From Mesaphorura yosii (taxonomy: Eukaryota; Arthropoda; Collembola; Poduromorpha; Tullbergiidae): a DNA stretch of 64,000 nucleotides. Positions within the stretch are counted from its first letter, which is position 1, and each line of letters starts with the position of its first letter. A program made the position numbers and the translations under genes. The stretch spans positions 1 through 64,000 of the forward strand of contig WIXG01000095.1 of NCBI GenBank assembly GCA_009869945.1. The letters are read 5' to 3'. Shown here piece by piece: positions 1 through 10,143 of the stretch. A model generated the notes under the pieces. It was not told the DNA's origin, made no database searches, and saw nothing but the letters and a program-made list of their open reading frames with translations.

Positions 1-495
1 AGTGTGGGTTTTGCAGACCAAAATCGGTGTAATACGTGCCAGGGGAACTAGTAGGACAAGAAAAGTGCTGTGGTGACACAAGGTTCAATTATCACCTCAA
101 GTACTACCCTTGTGAGAGAAAGGACCAAGCCACGTCAGCGTTGAAACTGCTTCAAAGTCTGCCGCATCAATCCGAGTTGGCTTTGAACTCAAATGAACCT
201 AGAAAGCATGCGATCGGATGACCAAATATGAATCCTTGTCCTGTCAGCTTATCAGGAACAATGCAAATGCAGTTAATTTTATTTAGGATGAGATGAGAAA
301 GGGATTCAAAACCAAAGGAAGAAGATCATGCGTTCCTGACGGTAATGGACGGCATTGCTCATTCAGTTGCAAGACTCCAAGCTTATCGGGCGATTCCAGA
401 TCTTGTGGAACTTTTAACATTTTGAGCTACCTTAATTCTACTCAATTTTTATTATTATCTGCAACATCGTCAGAGCTGCGTTGTAAAGAGTTAGA
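1..495. other. 5' edge of window, no supported gene
   Basis: Only short open frames without recognisable protein character or convincing splice context occur here. It holds the 5' flank and probable 5' UTR of the NUF2 gene that starts at 496. An exon tail of an upstream gene cut by the window edge cannot be excluded. Confidence 0.5.
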
Positions 496-2523
496 ATGGC
501 TTCGTCTTCGTCTCAGGAGTCCTTCGTTACTGCAAGGGAGGATCTCAGTCACAACGATTCGTCGACGACGTGCACCTTAACCGCCATCTATTCCACGGGC
601 CAGTCTACGCTCATGGAAGTTGGACTTGATTGCAGCCTGGAAGTTGGCTGCAGTTCCGTCGGTTCAACTATTCGTCAGGATTCGGGCATACCCGCAGCTC
701 CCGTAACAAAATTCAATTCTGTCGGTGCGCAGAAAAAGTATTTGCCTCGCCTAATGCAATTTGTCAGTGACATGGATGGCAAAGATTTCAGCACCGAAAC
801 AAGTGATGGCCATAAAATCACTTACGACACATTCTTTGACGTGAAGAAGCTTACGTCGGAGGTTGTTCAGCGTATCGTAGTTATGTTGCTTGTCAAATTC
901 GGGTTTATGCGGAAAGAAGAGACCGTTCGCGGTCTACCAGTGGTTAGCAACGTGTAACAAATAAAATGTACAAATTCTTCCGATTCTTTCCTTATTTGAA
1001 TACTACAATTTCCACAGGAAAACTGGAAGCCCCTTGAAGCTTTCTACTTCAATAAGTGTGGAGTCAACCCTCCTCGAACTAATTTTACAGTCGATGATTT
1101 GCATGCCAAGATTCTGTGCACATTCTTCAGAAATTCAGATCCGGTCGGCAACTATTATGACTCAGGCGTGCTTTTTTGTCCGGAATTAAGTAAGTTTCTT
1201 ATCTAAAAGCCTAACTCGAAGATGAAATTCAAATAATCAAATCCGTCATCTTTTTGCCTTGCCCTTCAATAAATTATAGATCCGAAGAAGACCCGCACTG
1301 CCTTAAGCTATTTTACACATTTCTGTATCGTCTTCACCGAATGGGCCCAGAAGCAGGCCGGTTCCGCGGCACCCCAGATACCCAAGAGGCCAAATCAAAA
1401 TCAAGACTTCAGAGGCATTGAGCTCAGAAAAAAGGATGAAACATTGCGAGCCAAGATACAGGAAGAAGAACTCATCGCTGTACAACTGGACGCTGAGGTA
1501 TTCGACGGCATCCAAAATATCGATGCTAGCTAGTGCTTCCAAATTGTAATTGGAATATTCTTCTGAAATAGTTGGAAGAAGAGCAGATGAGACAAAATCA
1601 GGCAGAGACTGAAGCCGCACGAGTGGAATCCAACGAAGAACTTGACCCAGTTATACAACGGGCACAGGAACTGATGCAACTTGAAGACTCTCACAAACAA
1701 GCATCTCCTGTAGCATCGTCTTCAAAGTCGTCTGTGAGAATGAATCCGGAGGCGTCTTCAGCCGATACGGAAACTTCCAAGGTACCTCAGTACCATCACC
1801 ACGATACTCAGCTTTAATTGCAGATTACCTCATGTTAATGTCACGGCTCTTGTGATTGTTATCAAAGGGTGCATGGAAGCCGAGTTGCACGAATCACGGA
1901 TGTGAGGAGAGACATCGTCGCCACAAAGAAATGGCAGAGAAAATTGCTCTTGTCCAAAGAAGGAATAGTGAGGCGGAAGAAGTTGTTGGTCGCTGCGAGC
2001 GATTAATATCAGGACTGCAAGCAGCGAAAGTGAATTTGGAGAAAGCAAAGTAAAATGAACATCTTGCCGAATGTAGATACACTGTACATTAGTTGCTGAC
2101 TGAGTCTTGCTTTAATTTCTAGGGCCCGGAGAAGGCGGGAAGAAATTAATGAAGAAGACGTGAAAGCAATGATTGTCAAAGTTAAACAACTCGAACAGGA
2201 GATTCGGACAAACCGAAAGCGACATCAACGGAATGTGGAAGGAATGCGTTCGAGGCTGGCGGTCAAGCAAAGGTACATGTAAGGCGAGAGACTAAAAACT
2301 TGTCAGTAATTCCAGTAGTAGTACGCAGTAGTCCTATTTTGTCCCTACTTTCTCCAGGATATTGGAAACCGTCAAGGAGAAGGGTCAAGAACTCGATAAA
2401 AAATTGGAAGACTTGATGTGTGGGATGTCATTGGAAGATAATGATGTCAGTGTCTACACATTCATGGACTATCGCGACCCATCCAATGAATCTCAAGATT
2501 TAGATGAATCCCACAATAATTAA
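496..2523 (+). CDS. NUF2: Kinetochore protein NUF2 (diverged)
   Basis: NUF2 is part of the NDC80 complex that couples kinetochores to spindle microtubules. Seven exons join in phase: 496-951, 1018-1189, 1280-1497, 1572-1781, 1868-2049, 2123-2272 and 2358-2523, giving 517 aa. After a Ser/Thr-rich N-terminus (about 80 aa) comes a calponin-homology-like block with DGKDF, then GVLFCPELNPKKTRTALSYF. These match the human NUF2 patterns DGKNL and ADILCPKAKRTSRFLSGI as I recall them. The remainder is charged coiled coil (RARRRREEINEED, EKGQELDKKLEDL). Human NUF2 is 464 aa, so the extra length is mainly N-terminal. The fit is to NUF2, not NDC80, because it has the CP-K(R/K)T block. The annotation rests on this motif and the overall architecture. 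Intron sizes are 66-90 bp. The next gene follows on the same strand after about 570 bp. Confidence 0.65.
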
Positions 2524-3092
2524 TTCGCTACGACGGCTTATAAACGCCTCTTGTCTTTGTAACGGTCGGCAAACTCAATGGTTCTGAATTGATTTTATCT
2601 TTAGTAATTAGCGTTTTCGAAATAGGATCTTTTAATTAAGTAAAAGAAGTCTTAAAGAGTTTTGGATTTAGGCATTTTATTCCATGTTCATTTCGGAACA
2701 CTTTTCCTGTTCCGTCGTTTTTCTTCGTTCTCTCGCGCATCTCGTCCTGCTACAACGCGATCAAAACTCATGTCTTGTTCTCACTACTGTTTCCATGTCG
2801 CTGAAGTTTTCCGCCGGCTTATCTTTCACTGTACGGACAATCAATCACATCACGCCACGAATTCCGTCCTCTTACGCAAACGCACCTTTCTTGTAGCTGG
2901 CATCCACACGATATAGTTTTGTTCATTTTAGTTTTGAAGTCAATGAAGATCCAACGATCCAAGAGCATTTTTGTAACTGTTTTTTAGTCAACTTCTGTTA
3001 CAGTCTGTGATCCTACTCCCAAATTCTTGTCCTGCATTATTTGATTTTATCTCAAAATCTATCAAAGGAGCAGTAGAAATCGAAACCACTTC
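2524..3092. other. Intergenic, NUF2 to small Gly/Ser-rich gene
   Basis: This is 3' flank of NUF2 and 5' flank of the next gene. Overlapping short ORFs at 2662-2916 lack a good start context and protein-like composition. I see no other signal. Confidence 0.5.
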
Positions 3093-3864
3093 ATGAGTTA
3101 CCGGAACAATCAGGCCATCGGTGGTCGTCGCAATACTGGGTCGATGAACTGTCCAGCTGGCATTCCGTTCATGTTTGGTGGCGGTTACGCTAGCGGAGGT
3201 CAGAACAAGAATGAAAACTTTTACTCAGCATCTGCTACTTCGTTTGGCAGCCATCCATCCGTTCGTGACTGCTTTTTTTGGCCAACGCCAATTCTTACAT
3301 CAGCAAGCACCAGAAGCAACTACGCGTCTCAGGGCTTTAATTTCAACAATGGTAAGGGGCATGAACAATAAATCGTTTTACAAATACTGAGGCTCTTGCC
3401 AGCTGCAAGCCACGATCTGTTATGTCGATGATTACTGTCAAGGTTACATGCCACAAGCCGCCGTCATCAGGCAGCCTGCTCGCGCTCAGCCTGTAGCCTC
3501 TTCAAACACTATTTCCTCCTATCCACAACCAAAGGCGTTCATTCAGCATCAGAGGATGGGTGGTAAGCCAGTCAAAGATTCTGAGAAGTCTCATCATATG
3601 ACATGATTGCTACAAGATAGCTCCTCATTCTCATTACCTACGTTTTAAGGGGGTGAATCAAAGATGCAGCCGTTTCAAATTCCATGTCGTCTCGGCCCCT
3701 CTGGAAGTTCAATGGCGCCACTTTCAACTCCTAAGCCACTGACTATCAAAGTAACTGCTCCTGTTGGCGCTGGACAAGATGGCAAGCCAATCTCGATCAA
3801 GATTGATCCGAGTCAATTCATGAGCATGGCGAATGTGAAGACTTACACTACTCAGCGTAGTTAA
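3093..3864 (+). CDS. Small low-complexity protein, unknown function
   Basis: Three exons join in phase: 3093-3351, 3443-3562 and 3650-3864, giving 197 aa. The product is rich in Gly, Asn, Ser, Gln and Pro. The N-terminus carries GGRRNTG and FMFGGGYASGG. The middle is Ala/Gln/Pro-rich. The C-terminal 60 residues look more ordered and contain PLTIKVTAPVGAGQDGKPIS and IKIDPSQF, an alternating hydrophobic pattern suggesting beta strands. I see no signal peptide or membrane segment. I do not recognise the family. The GT-AG introns and conserved phase make a real gene likely. An AATAAA lies 87 bp past the stop at 3951-3956. The low-complexity composition could suit an RNA-binding or condensate-type protein, but nothing shows that directly. 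Confidence 0.6.
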
Positions 3865-4481
3865 GTCCATTTTTTTCCTGACATCACAAATGATAATCAT
3901 TCACAAAATTGTGCCAGTAAATTGTCGTAAGCAACGAGTGTAATCAATTTAATAAAAAATCCCATTTTCTCCCATAATTTATCATTTGGGCAAGTATACG
4001 CATTTCAATTTCGCTTGGTAAAAAATGTAAACAACTTGGTCGCAGAAAATCCTTGTCAAATGTTAAAACTTACACCAGTAATTTAGCAAAACGTAATTAA
4101 TTGAGGTAAATATTAATATTATACATGTTAATTCCACACGTTTAATTACACAAGCAATTTGTGTTTCCTAAAAGTAGACAAGGCAGAGGACGCGATTTCA
4201 TGAGGTAATTGGTTATTGTCTGGCTAGTAATACATTTGAGGCAAGTAAGTTTCTCCAGGTTGAGGTTTGAACACATATGAGAAGGCACTGCACTTTTCGT
4301 GCTCTACAAAAATAAAATTTTATGCTACAGCTCCAGCGGCAAGATTTCATTATTTAACTTACGCAATTAATTAAAGCTACTGACTTTTGAGTACTGGTTC
4401 TATTTATATCAAGGTCATCGAGATTCGTAATACAATGTTGAGATTGACAAAAGAGGTTTACTGAACATAAGAAGTGTTGAG
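3865..4481. other. Convergent intergenic region
   Basis: This A/T-rich stretch lies between the + gene ending at 3864 and the - strand patched gene ending at 4482. It should hold both 3' UTRs. Apart from the AATAAA at 3951 I see no gene or repeat. Confidence 0.5.
3951..3956 (+). terminator. Polyadenylation signal AATAAA
   Basis: AATAAA lies downstream of the stop of the 3093-3864 gene, in an A/T-rich 3' flank, at a spacing suited to a short 3' UTR. Confidence 0.5.
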
Positions 4482-7400
4482 CTAACTATCGTCAGCAGCG
4501 GTGCATCTGTCGTGATAAGATGACTGAGACGACGACGAAGACGAGGTTGTAAAACTTCCACTGCTACTCGTTGAAGCTGATGTTCCCGAATTCTCACTCC
4601 TGAGAAGCAAAAACAAAATGTGAATTAACATCATGCCACGCTTATAAATTAATAACTTCAAATCATAAAACTAGAAGCTTACCCATTCGAAGACGCGATG
4701 ACGCTTGACTGAGGGTTGCTACTATTGTTACTATTGTACAGAGTCGAATTAGACGAGTGGCTGTGGCCATTGCCATTTGTTGAAGAATGGACTTCAACTT
4801 TTAACTTAGCCGAGACTTTTGTTTTCGTTGATGTGCAGTCGCCTCCGTCAAACGTTTCTACTACCACTTGCGGCTGGACCACGATGTCCGCACTTCTGTA
4901 AAGGACACATACAAAAACCAGGCGAATTAGAACACAGTTCAAGCTATCAGGGTTCCAAAAGTTCGCCGGAGCATCGTACTTACCTCCTTGTTGCGCATGA
5001 GTTGGGTTCTTCAGTTATTGTAGATAGACTATTTTCACTAGGGGCACGATTGTGTGAACACTTATGACTCTTGCTGGATCCGCCAGCTCGTGAAGTGTAA
5101 GGTGGAGGCGCCGATCTCCGGCCGCTTGAGCTGTTTCGACTACTGCTTCGCATCGAGTTGCGCCCACCACACGTGGCGTATCTGTTATTATCTACATTGT
5201 GGCAGTAGTTGTTGTTCGATGAACGTTTGGGTGAAGGTGACGGTGTCAATGGGAGAAGATACGCTGGGTCGTCGGAGTATGTGCCTTCCAACCAACAGGG
5301 CGGGTTGAACAGCCCAAGCAGAAGGGGAAGAAGGAGTAAGAGATTGAGGAGTGAATAAACTGCCGCGATGGACACAAGAAGGGTGAAATGTGTGAAGATA
5401 AATGTAAAATCAGGAGAATACAATATTAAAGCTGCCACAGAAATTAGAACTAAGGACTGAACGCAGGGAGGGCCAACCATGGCGAATGAAAGGGAACGAC
5501 GACTTTCGATGGGCCCAGGAACACAGCAGAATGCCTGAGATGAAAAAGTGAAATTAGGGCATGATGTAACAGCGAACTGTCAGATATTTTCAACTTTAAT
5601 TTCACTTACCACAAGGATTTGAATCGTGCAAAACGTGATCAAACTAACACCGAGAAGCGCAATCTCCACAGGGAGTGCATTTAAACCAACTTTCAGACTT
5701 CCAATTGTTCCACCAATTTGTAGCAACGTGATAGTGATAACGGTGAGGACCACACCAACATTACGGAGTGAGAAACCCAGCGAGAGAAACGTTATTAGTA
5801 ACGTGCTTCCGGTGGCTACGCCGATCACAATCAACGCGTTGAAAGGCAAGTCCAGGTATTGCTCGTAGAACCGGAACGGTATGCCCCAAGGGAACACTGG
5901 AAGGCCACGAGACTCGAACGACGAACAAATCGAGCGGATCTCCCGAACAAACGCCAATATTTGGGATTCTGTTAAAAGGGTAAAAGACAATGCATTAAGT
6001 CTTCGCTTTAATGCAGCTTCGAAGTTTCCGAACGGAAGGGCCTACCTTGGTCGCTTTCAATGTTGATTCCATCGCTGCTCGTTCGGATAATATAATGTAT
6101 TTCTGCGAATTTAATTGGTGCAGATTTGGGTATTTTCAAATCATCATCGTCCGGTAAGTGAATCCATTCCCTGGGGACTGGTTGCATCGCCGCAGCTGAC
6201 AGCCCATACGCTAACGGATCATTTGAAGCCCACGCCGTGAGGTAAACGTAAAATCCCCGAGGATTGATGATCCCGTCTGGAGTCACCAGACGATTGTTCG
6301 GTAGCTGCGTCAAGTCCACCGGATGGTCCACATGGCCTGTTTGAGCAGCCAATTTCCATGCTAAAATTCCCTCCGATGATGCATTCTTCGTCCAAGACTC
6401 TTTATGAAGGTAGCCAAGTCGCCACTCCTTGTCAAACGTATCCTGTAATTGCACAAGCCACGACCGAAAAACAGTGAGCCACATCGCAGGCTTGCCCCCG
6501 TTGTCATCTCTTATTATCCATGGTAAACCGCTCATTGTGTCGTGAAATTGGTGAAGTAGCCTACCAAAGAAGAGCAAATCCGTCAAAGCAAACATCAGCA
6601 CTGAAAAGCCAAAAATTGATCTTACTTTTGGTTGTTTGGATAATCAAAGTTTGCTTTCGTTATTGCCCGCATGTTGAACACCGAAAACAGTTTGTTCTGT
6701 GCAGTCAAAAATTCCCATTCCGATGAATTCGACGGAACGACATTCGTGATTGGAAGCCCAAGTCTTAGCCTTGCGATTCCGACGCCAGAAGCAATAATCC
6801 AAATGATGTAAATCAGAGCGACAATAGGCTAAAGTTATTAAATTGATCACTTTAAATTATCTTCCCCAATAAATATTTAAACCAACATCGTGTTCAAGAT
6901 CGCAACTTACCCTAAACCATTTCTTATTCATGACGAGAATGTAGAGTTCAATCCAATTCATGCGAGACAGCGATGGCTTCGTTGTTGTTGCTGTCGCGTC
7001 GCCTCCACCGAACTCCCCAATTTCGACGTCTGTTTCTTGGCCGTCTGGTGAAATCGGGTTTCCAGTTGGCACATTTCTTCCCATTGGAACTAAAGGTACC
7101 GTGGATGACGCGCCAATGTGTTCGTTATGTGCTTGTGAGCCCGTCCCCATGTTGTTGTTGACGTTGACAGAAGAGAATGGAACAGTCGGCAAATATGGTC
7201 CGATGAAATATCTTTCCCCAGTAACTCGATTATTTGCGTGCGACTGTCTTATGATGGAAATACAGGACTTTCGTTGTCTCAGTACGAGCTGGCACAACGC
7301 CGGGAACATAATCAAAATGGCGAGCGAACTAATTGTCACGAAGATAGTGGTCTGAAAGAAGGGCATAAAAATTAACGATTCTGCAGGACCGGGAATCCGA

Positions 7401-9424
7401 GGGCTAGTTAAATAAATTCTTACCTGAAATGCGATGGATCGCACAGCTGGAATAGGGAAGAAGCCTCCAGACACAATGAATATGCCACCGACAAGAATTC
7501 CCAGCAGTAATGAGAAGCCATGACGTTTCAACGTCGCTTTGGCATCGTATCCAGAATTTAATTGAGCATACAGTACGAGGTATACGACTTGGGTTACCAA
7601 AGCCAATGTTAAGTACGGAAGAACTTGAACTGCAAACGAGAACAAAAATATTAGATTAAGTTGGGGCTTCGTCAGAAACGCTTTAAGTAGAGTTTACCTG
7701 TAGCAACGTTGAACGGGACATTGATAAAGCCGACTAGCCCACATCCGGCTGCAGTTCCGAGTAACGCTATTAATGCTCCGCCAAAGAGCAGACCCAAGCG
7801 AACTTTCCACCTCTGCTTACTTCCACTCATGCATACGCCAACAATCATGCATGCAATGCTGACACCTGGTTTACAATATCAGAATTATTTTCGATAGTCT
7901 GCATCGAAATATTTTTGATGAAACTAATGACTGACCGATAGTGCGAATTCCACCCCAAAACCAAGAAAATTGTGATGCGCTTTCTACAACACTGTCTAAA
8001 CCAGCCGGCGTAAATGTGTAGAAATTGAAGTGGCTCTCGTCGAATTTAATTCGTCCGTTTGGTTTGTTCTTATCATTGTACGTCATGTGCGAAACTTCCG
8101 CAGCAAATCGTGACTGCCATTTTGTTAGTACGGTTTGTGCCTTTGCCTCATTCCACGGGTCAATGTGTTTAGTCTTCCAAATATCCTTTGAGTACTCGTA
8201 AAAATTCACGGAGGACATCAGATTTACGGTCGACATCAACCCGCCAGCTCTGTAAATGACAATCAGTTACATTTATGACAATCAGTTATATTTATGACAA
8301 TTTCAAGAAACTATAGACTAGAAGAATTTGGAGCTGTGGGGAACTGACTTAATTAGGTGTCCAGACTTGTTGAATACTTGTCCTCCAACAATAAGATCCG
8401 GCGCCCAATGCATGAAACGTGGCGCAAATCCGTAACAGCCTTGCGCCAAGATACTCCCAATATCCAATGGTTTAATAGACCCCTTATTTGGCGCACTAAG
8501 CGGACACTCGGGGTCCAAGGGATTTAAGCAAGGCTTTTCGACGTATCCCGTTCCAATCCCTGCTCTCTTCATGAACCCTTCCAGAGTTCCGAATGTGAAG
8601 CCGCTGTCACTGCCTTGGAGGAGTCGAGCTCTCTCCAACAATTCTCTCGGATTCAAGTTCGTCCATTTCACACCTCGAAAGCCAGGAATCTGAATCGGAT
8701 ATTCCGGCCCCAGAAGCTTTGAACCTTCCCAAAAGCAGTCCAAAGGTGTGACAATAACACACGGAAATATTCTCTCGAAGATATTGTCAATGAACTGTAC
8801 ATCAAATGGTGGTATGTTCGGCGAGTAACACAAGTCTTTCAGGCTCCATGTTCTGTCGACCCAAATGAAACATAGAGATTAGGTACCAGGAAAGATATGC
8901 ACTACCAAAAGAAGGAAGAGAGAAGTTGTACTTACACATCGAAAAGTTCAACCGTCACGGTCAGTGCTTTTTGTAGCACTTGCAGGTGCTCTAATAAAGC
9001 TTTCGTATTTAATATAGACAAATCACTTCCTGACTTTGGCGTTTGTATTAACATTTCATTTGTATCTGGGATGAGCATGTCGTTCGTGTCAGGAGAAAGT
9101 CCTGATACGGCATTGACATAGTTGAGCTCCTGCTGCAGTCTGCCAGAATCTTTAGCAATAAAAAGGCGTCGGTCAGTATCGGCATCGGCTATGACATGAG
9201 GAAATCATGAGTCTTTTGCGCTTGCTCTTACCTGACGTCCATAACGAGTCTAAAGTTGTATCTAGCCTAATTTGTTGTATTCCAATACATAGCAGTCCTA
9301 ATAATACTGTTGAGAAAAATAGCACAATCCCACTGCTTTTGCCGGCGAAGCGTCCAAACTGGCCCAGTCTCCTTTGCGAGAGTTCGCGTACCCATAATCC
9401 GGCTGTGCTTCCACGTGCTTTTTC
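4482..9424 (-). CDS. ptc: Patched, Hedgehog receptor (all but the N-terminus)
   Basis: Patched is the 12-pass RND-type membrane receptor that restrains Smoothened until Hedgehog binds. Thirteen exons, 5' to 3': 9424-9232, 9149-8936, 8852-8349, 8249-7936, 7865-7698, 7629-7424, 7351-6911, 6828-6626, 6560-6046, 5968-5610, 5534-4984, 4895-4683 and 4599-4482. All phases join, giving 1332 aa. Matching landmarks include KARG at the start, TPLDCFWEGS, GYVEKPCLNP, APNKGSIKPLD, DLIVGG, the sterol-sensing-domain helices in exons 4-7, IIRDDNGG, NASSEGILAWKL, QTGHVDHPVD, DGIIN and a C-tail with PPPY, SLSTITEEP and IVVQPQVVVET. Oddity: the TM4 motif GVGVDD is replaced (see findings). The frame at 9424 enters at an acceptor, so a short upstream exon is missing. 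Candidates lie at 13931-14157. Losing the TM4 acids while keeping the rest suggests a functional but altered protein, not a pseudogene. Confidence 0.95.
5097..5108 (-). other. ptc: PPxY motif in Patched C-tail
   Basis: The C-terminal cytoplasmic tail contains APPPYTSRAG, a PPxY motif. In fly and vertebrate Patched, PPxY motifs recruit HECT E3 ligases of the Nedd4/Smurf group to drive receptor turnover. Here the motif lies about 40 residues before the conserved SLSTITEEP. Confidence 0.6.
8257..8302. repeat. 19-bp tandem repeat in patched intron
   Basis: Two copies of a 19-bp unit, TGACAATCAGTTACATTTA with one C/T difference, run from 8257 to 8294, followed by a partial third copy (TGACAATTT). 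They fill almost half of the 99-bp intron between patched exons 3 and 4. Confidence 0.85.
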
Positions 9425-9971
9425 CTGGAAATTAAAAAAAATCATGAGAACATTAATTCATTGTGAATGCAAATGCAGACTGCACTTGTACTTGAGCTGA
9501 TGCGGAGCATTTTTTCAACAATGGAATGCTAATGGCTTAATTTCAAGTAGGTAAGCATATAATGAAAGGAGAAGCAGTACGTCTATTGTTCCGGGATAGC
9601 CATTAAACTTTACTGTACTGTATCATTATGGCCATTGCTCGGTTCAAAAATTCCTCGAGGCAGTGTTGTTGTGAGTTTCCTTCGTATACACAACACAACA
9701 CTGCGTAATAATCTCTTCTCTCGGCGTGCATTCATACACAGCGCACTGAGAGAATCAAGTCTTGTAGACTGACTGGACAACAAACAACGAAGACGAAATT
9801 CTTTCCAAGATGTAAAAATAAATGGTCTCTCTTCTTCGACACTGCACACCCACGAACCATGCTTATGCTCTTCTTTCCCGATATTTTTCTCTGAAATGTC
9901 TCTATTAAAACGAGAAGGCACAACACAACTTAAGGAAGATTCAGGAAACCTGTTTTACAAGGATAGTGTTG
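9425..9971. other. Patched intron 1, 3' part
   Basis: This is sequence immediately upstream of the acceptor of the first well supported patched exon (TTTCCAG just before 9424). Short minus-strand ORFs at 9610-9926 do not resemble a Patched N-terminus. I read the stretch as intron. Confidence 0.5.
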
Positions 9972-10143
9972 AACATCACGGGTTGGATTGGAATTAAGGG
10001 TAGCCAGAGAAATTCTAAGTCCCAGAACACATGGGACTGCATGGGTTATGTTAGCTTGCGTTCGCCAACACAACCAACCAACATTGTGCAATGCGACGCA
10101 CTATGGGCTGGCTACCCTTAACTCCAATTCAACCAACATCACG
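9972..10143. mobile_element. MITE-like element with 27-bp TIRs and 9-bp TSD
   Basis: The left arm (9981-10007) begins GGTTGGATTGGAATTAAGGG. It matches the reverse complement of the right arm (10108-10134) at 25 of 27 bases. The 154-bp unit is flanked on both sides by an identical 9-bp direct repeat AACATCACG (9972-9980 and 10135-10143), as expected for a target-site duplication. There is no coding capacity, so it is a non-autonomous element. A 9-bp duplication is typical of Mutator-like (MULE) transposases; hAT elements usually give 8 bp. The family is an inference. It sits in the probable first intron of patched. Confidence 0.8.

Noticed and set aside
496-2523. NDC80 (HEC1) as identity of the first gene.
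   Set aside because: The CH-domain block matches NUF2 better and NDC80-specific segments are absent.
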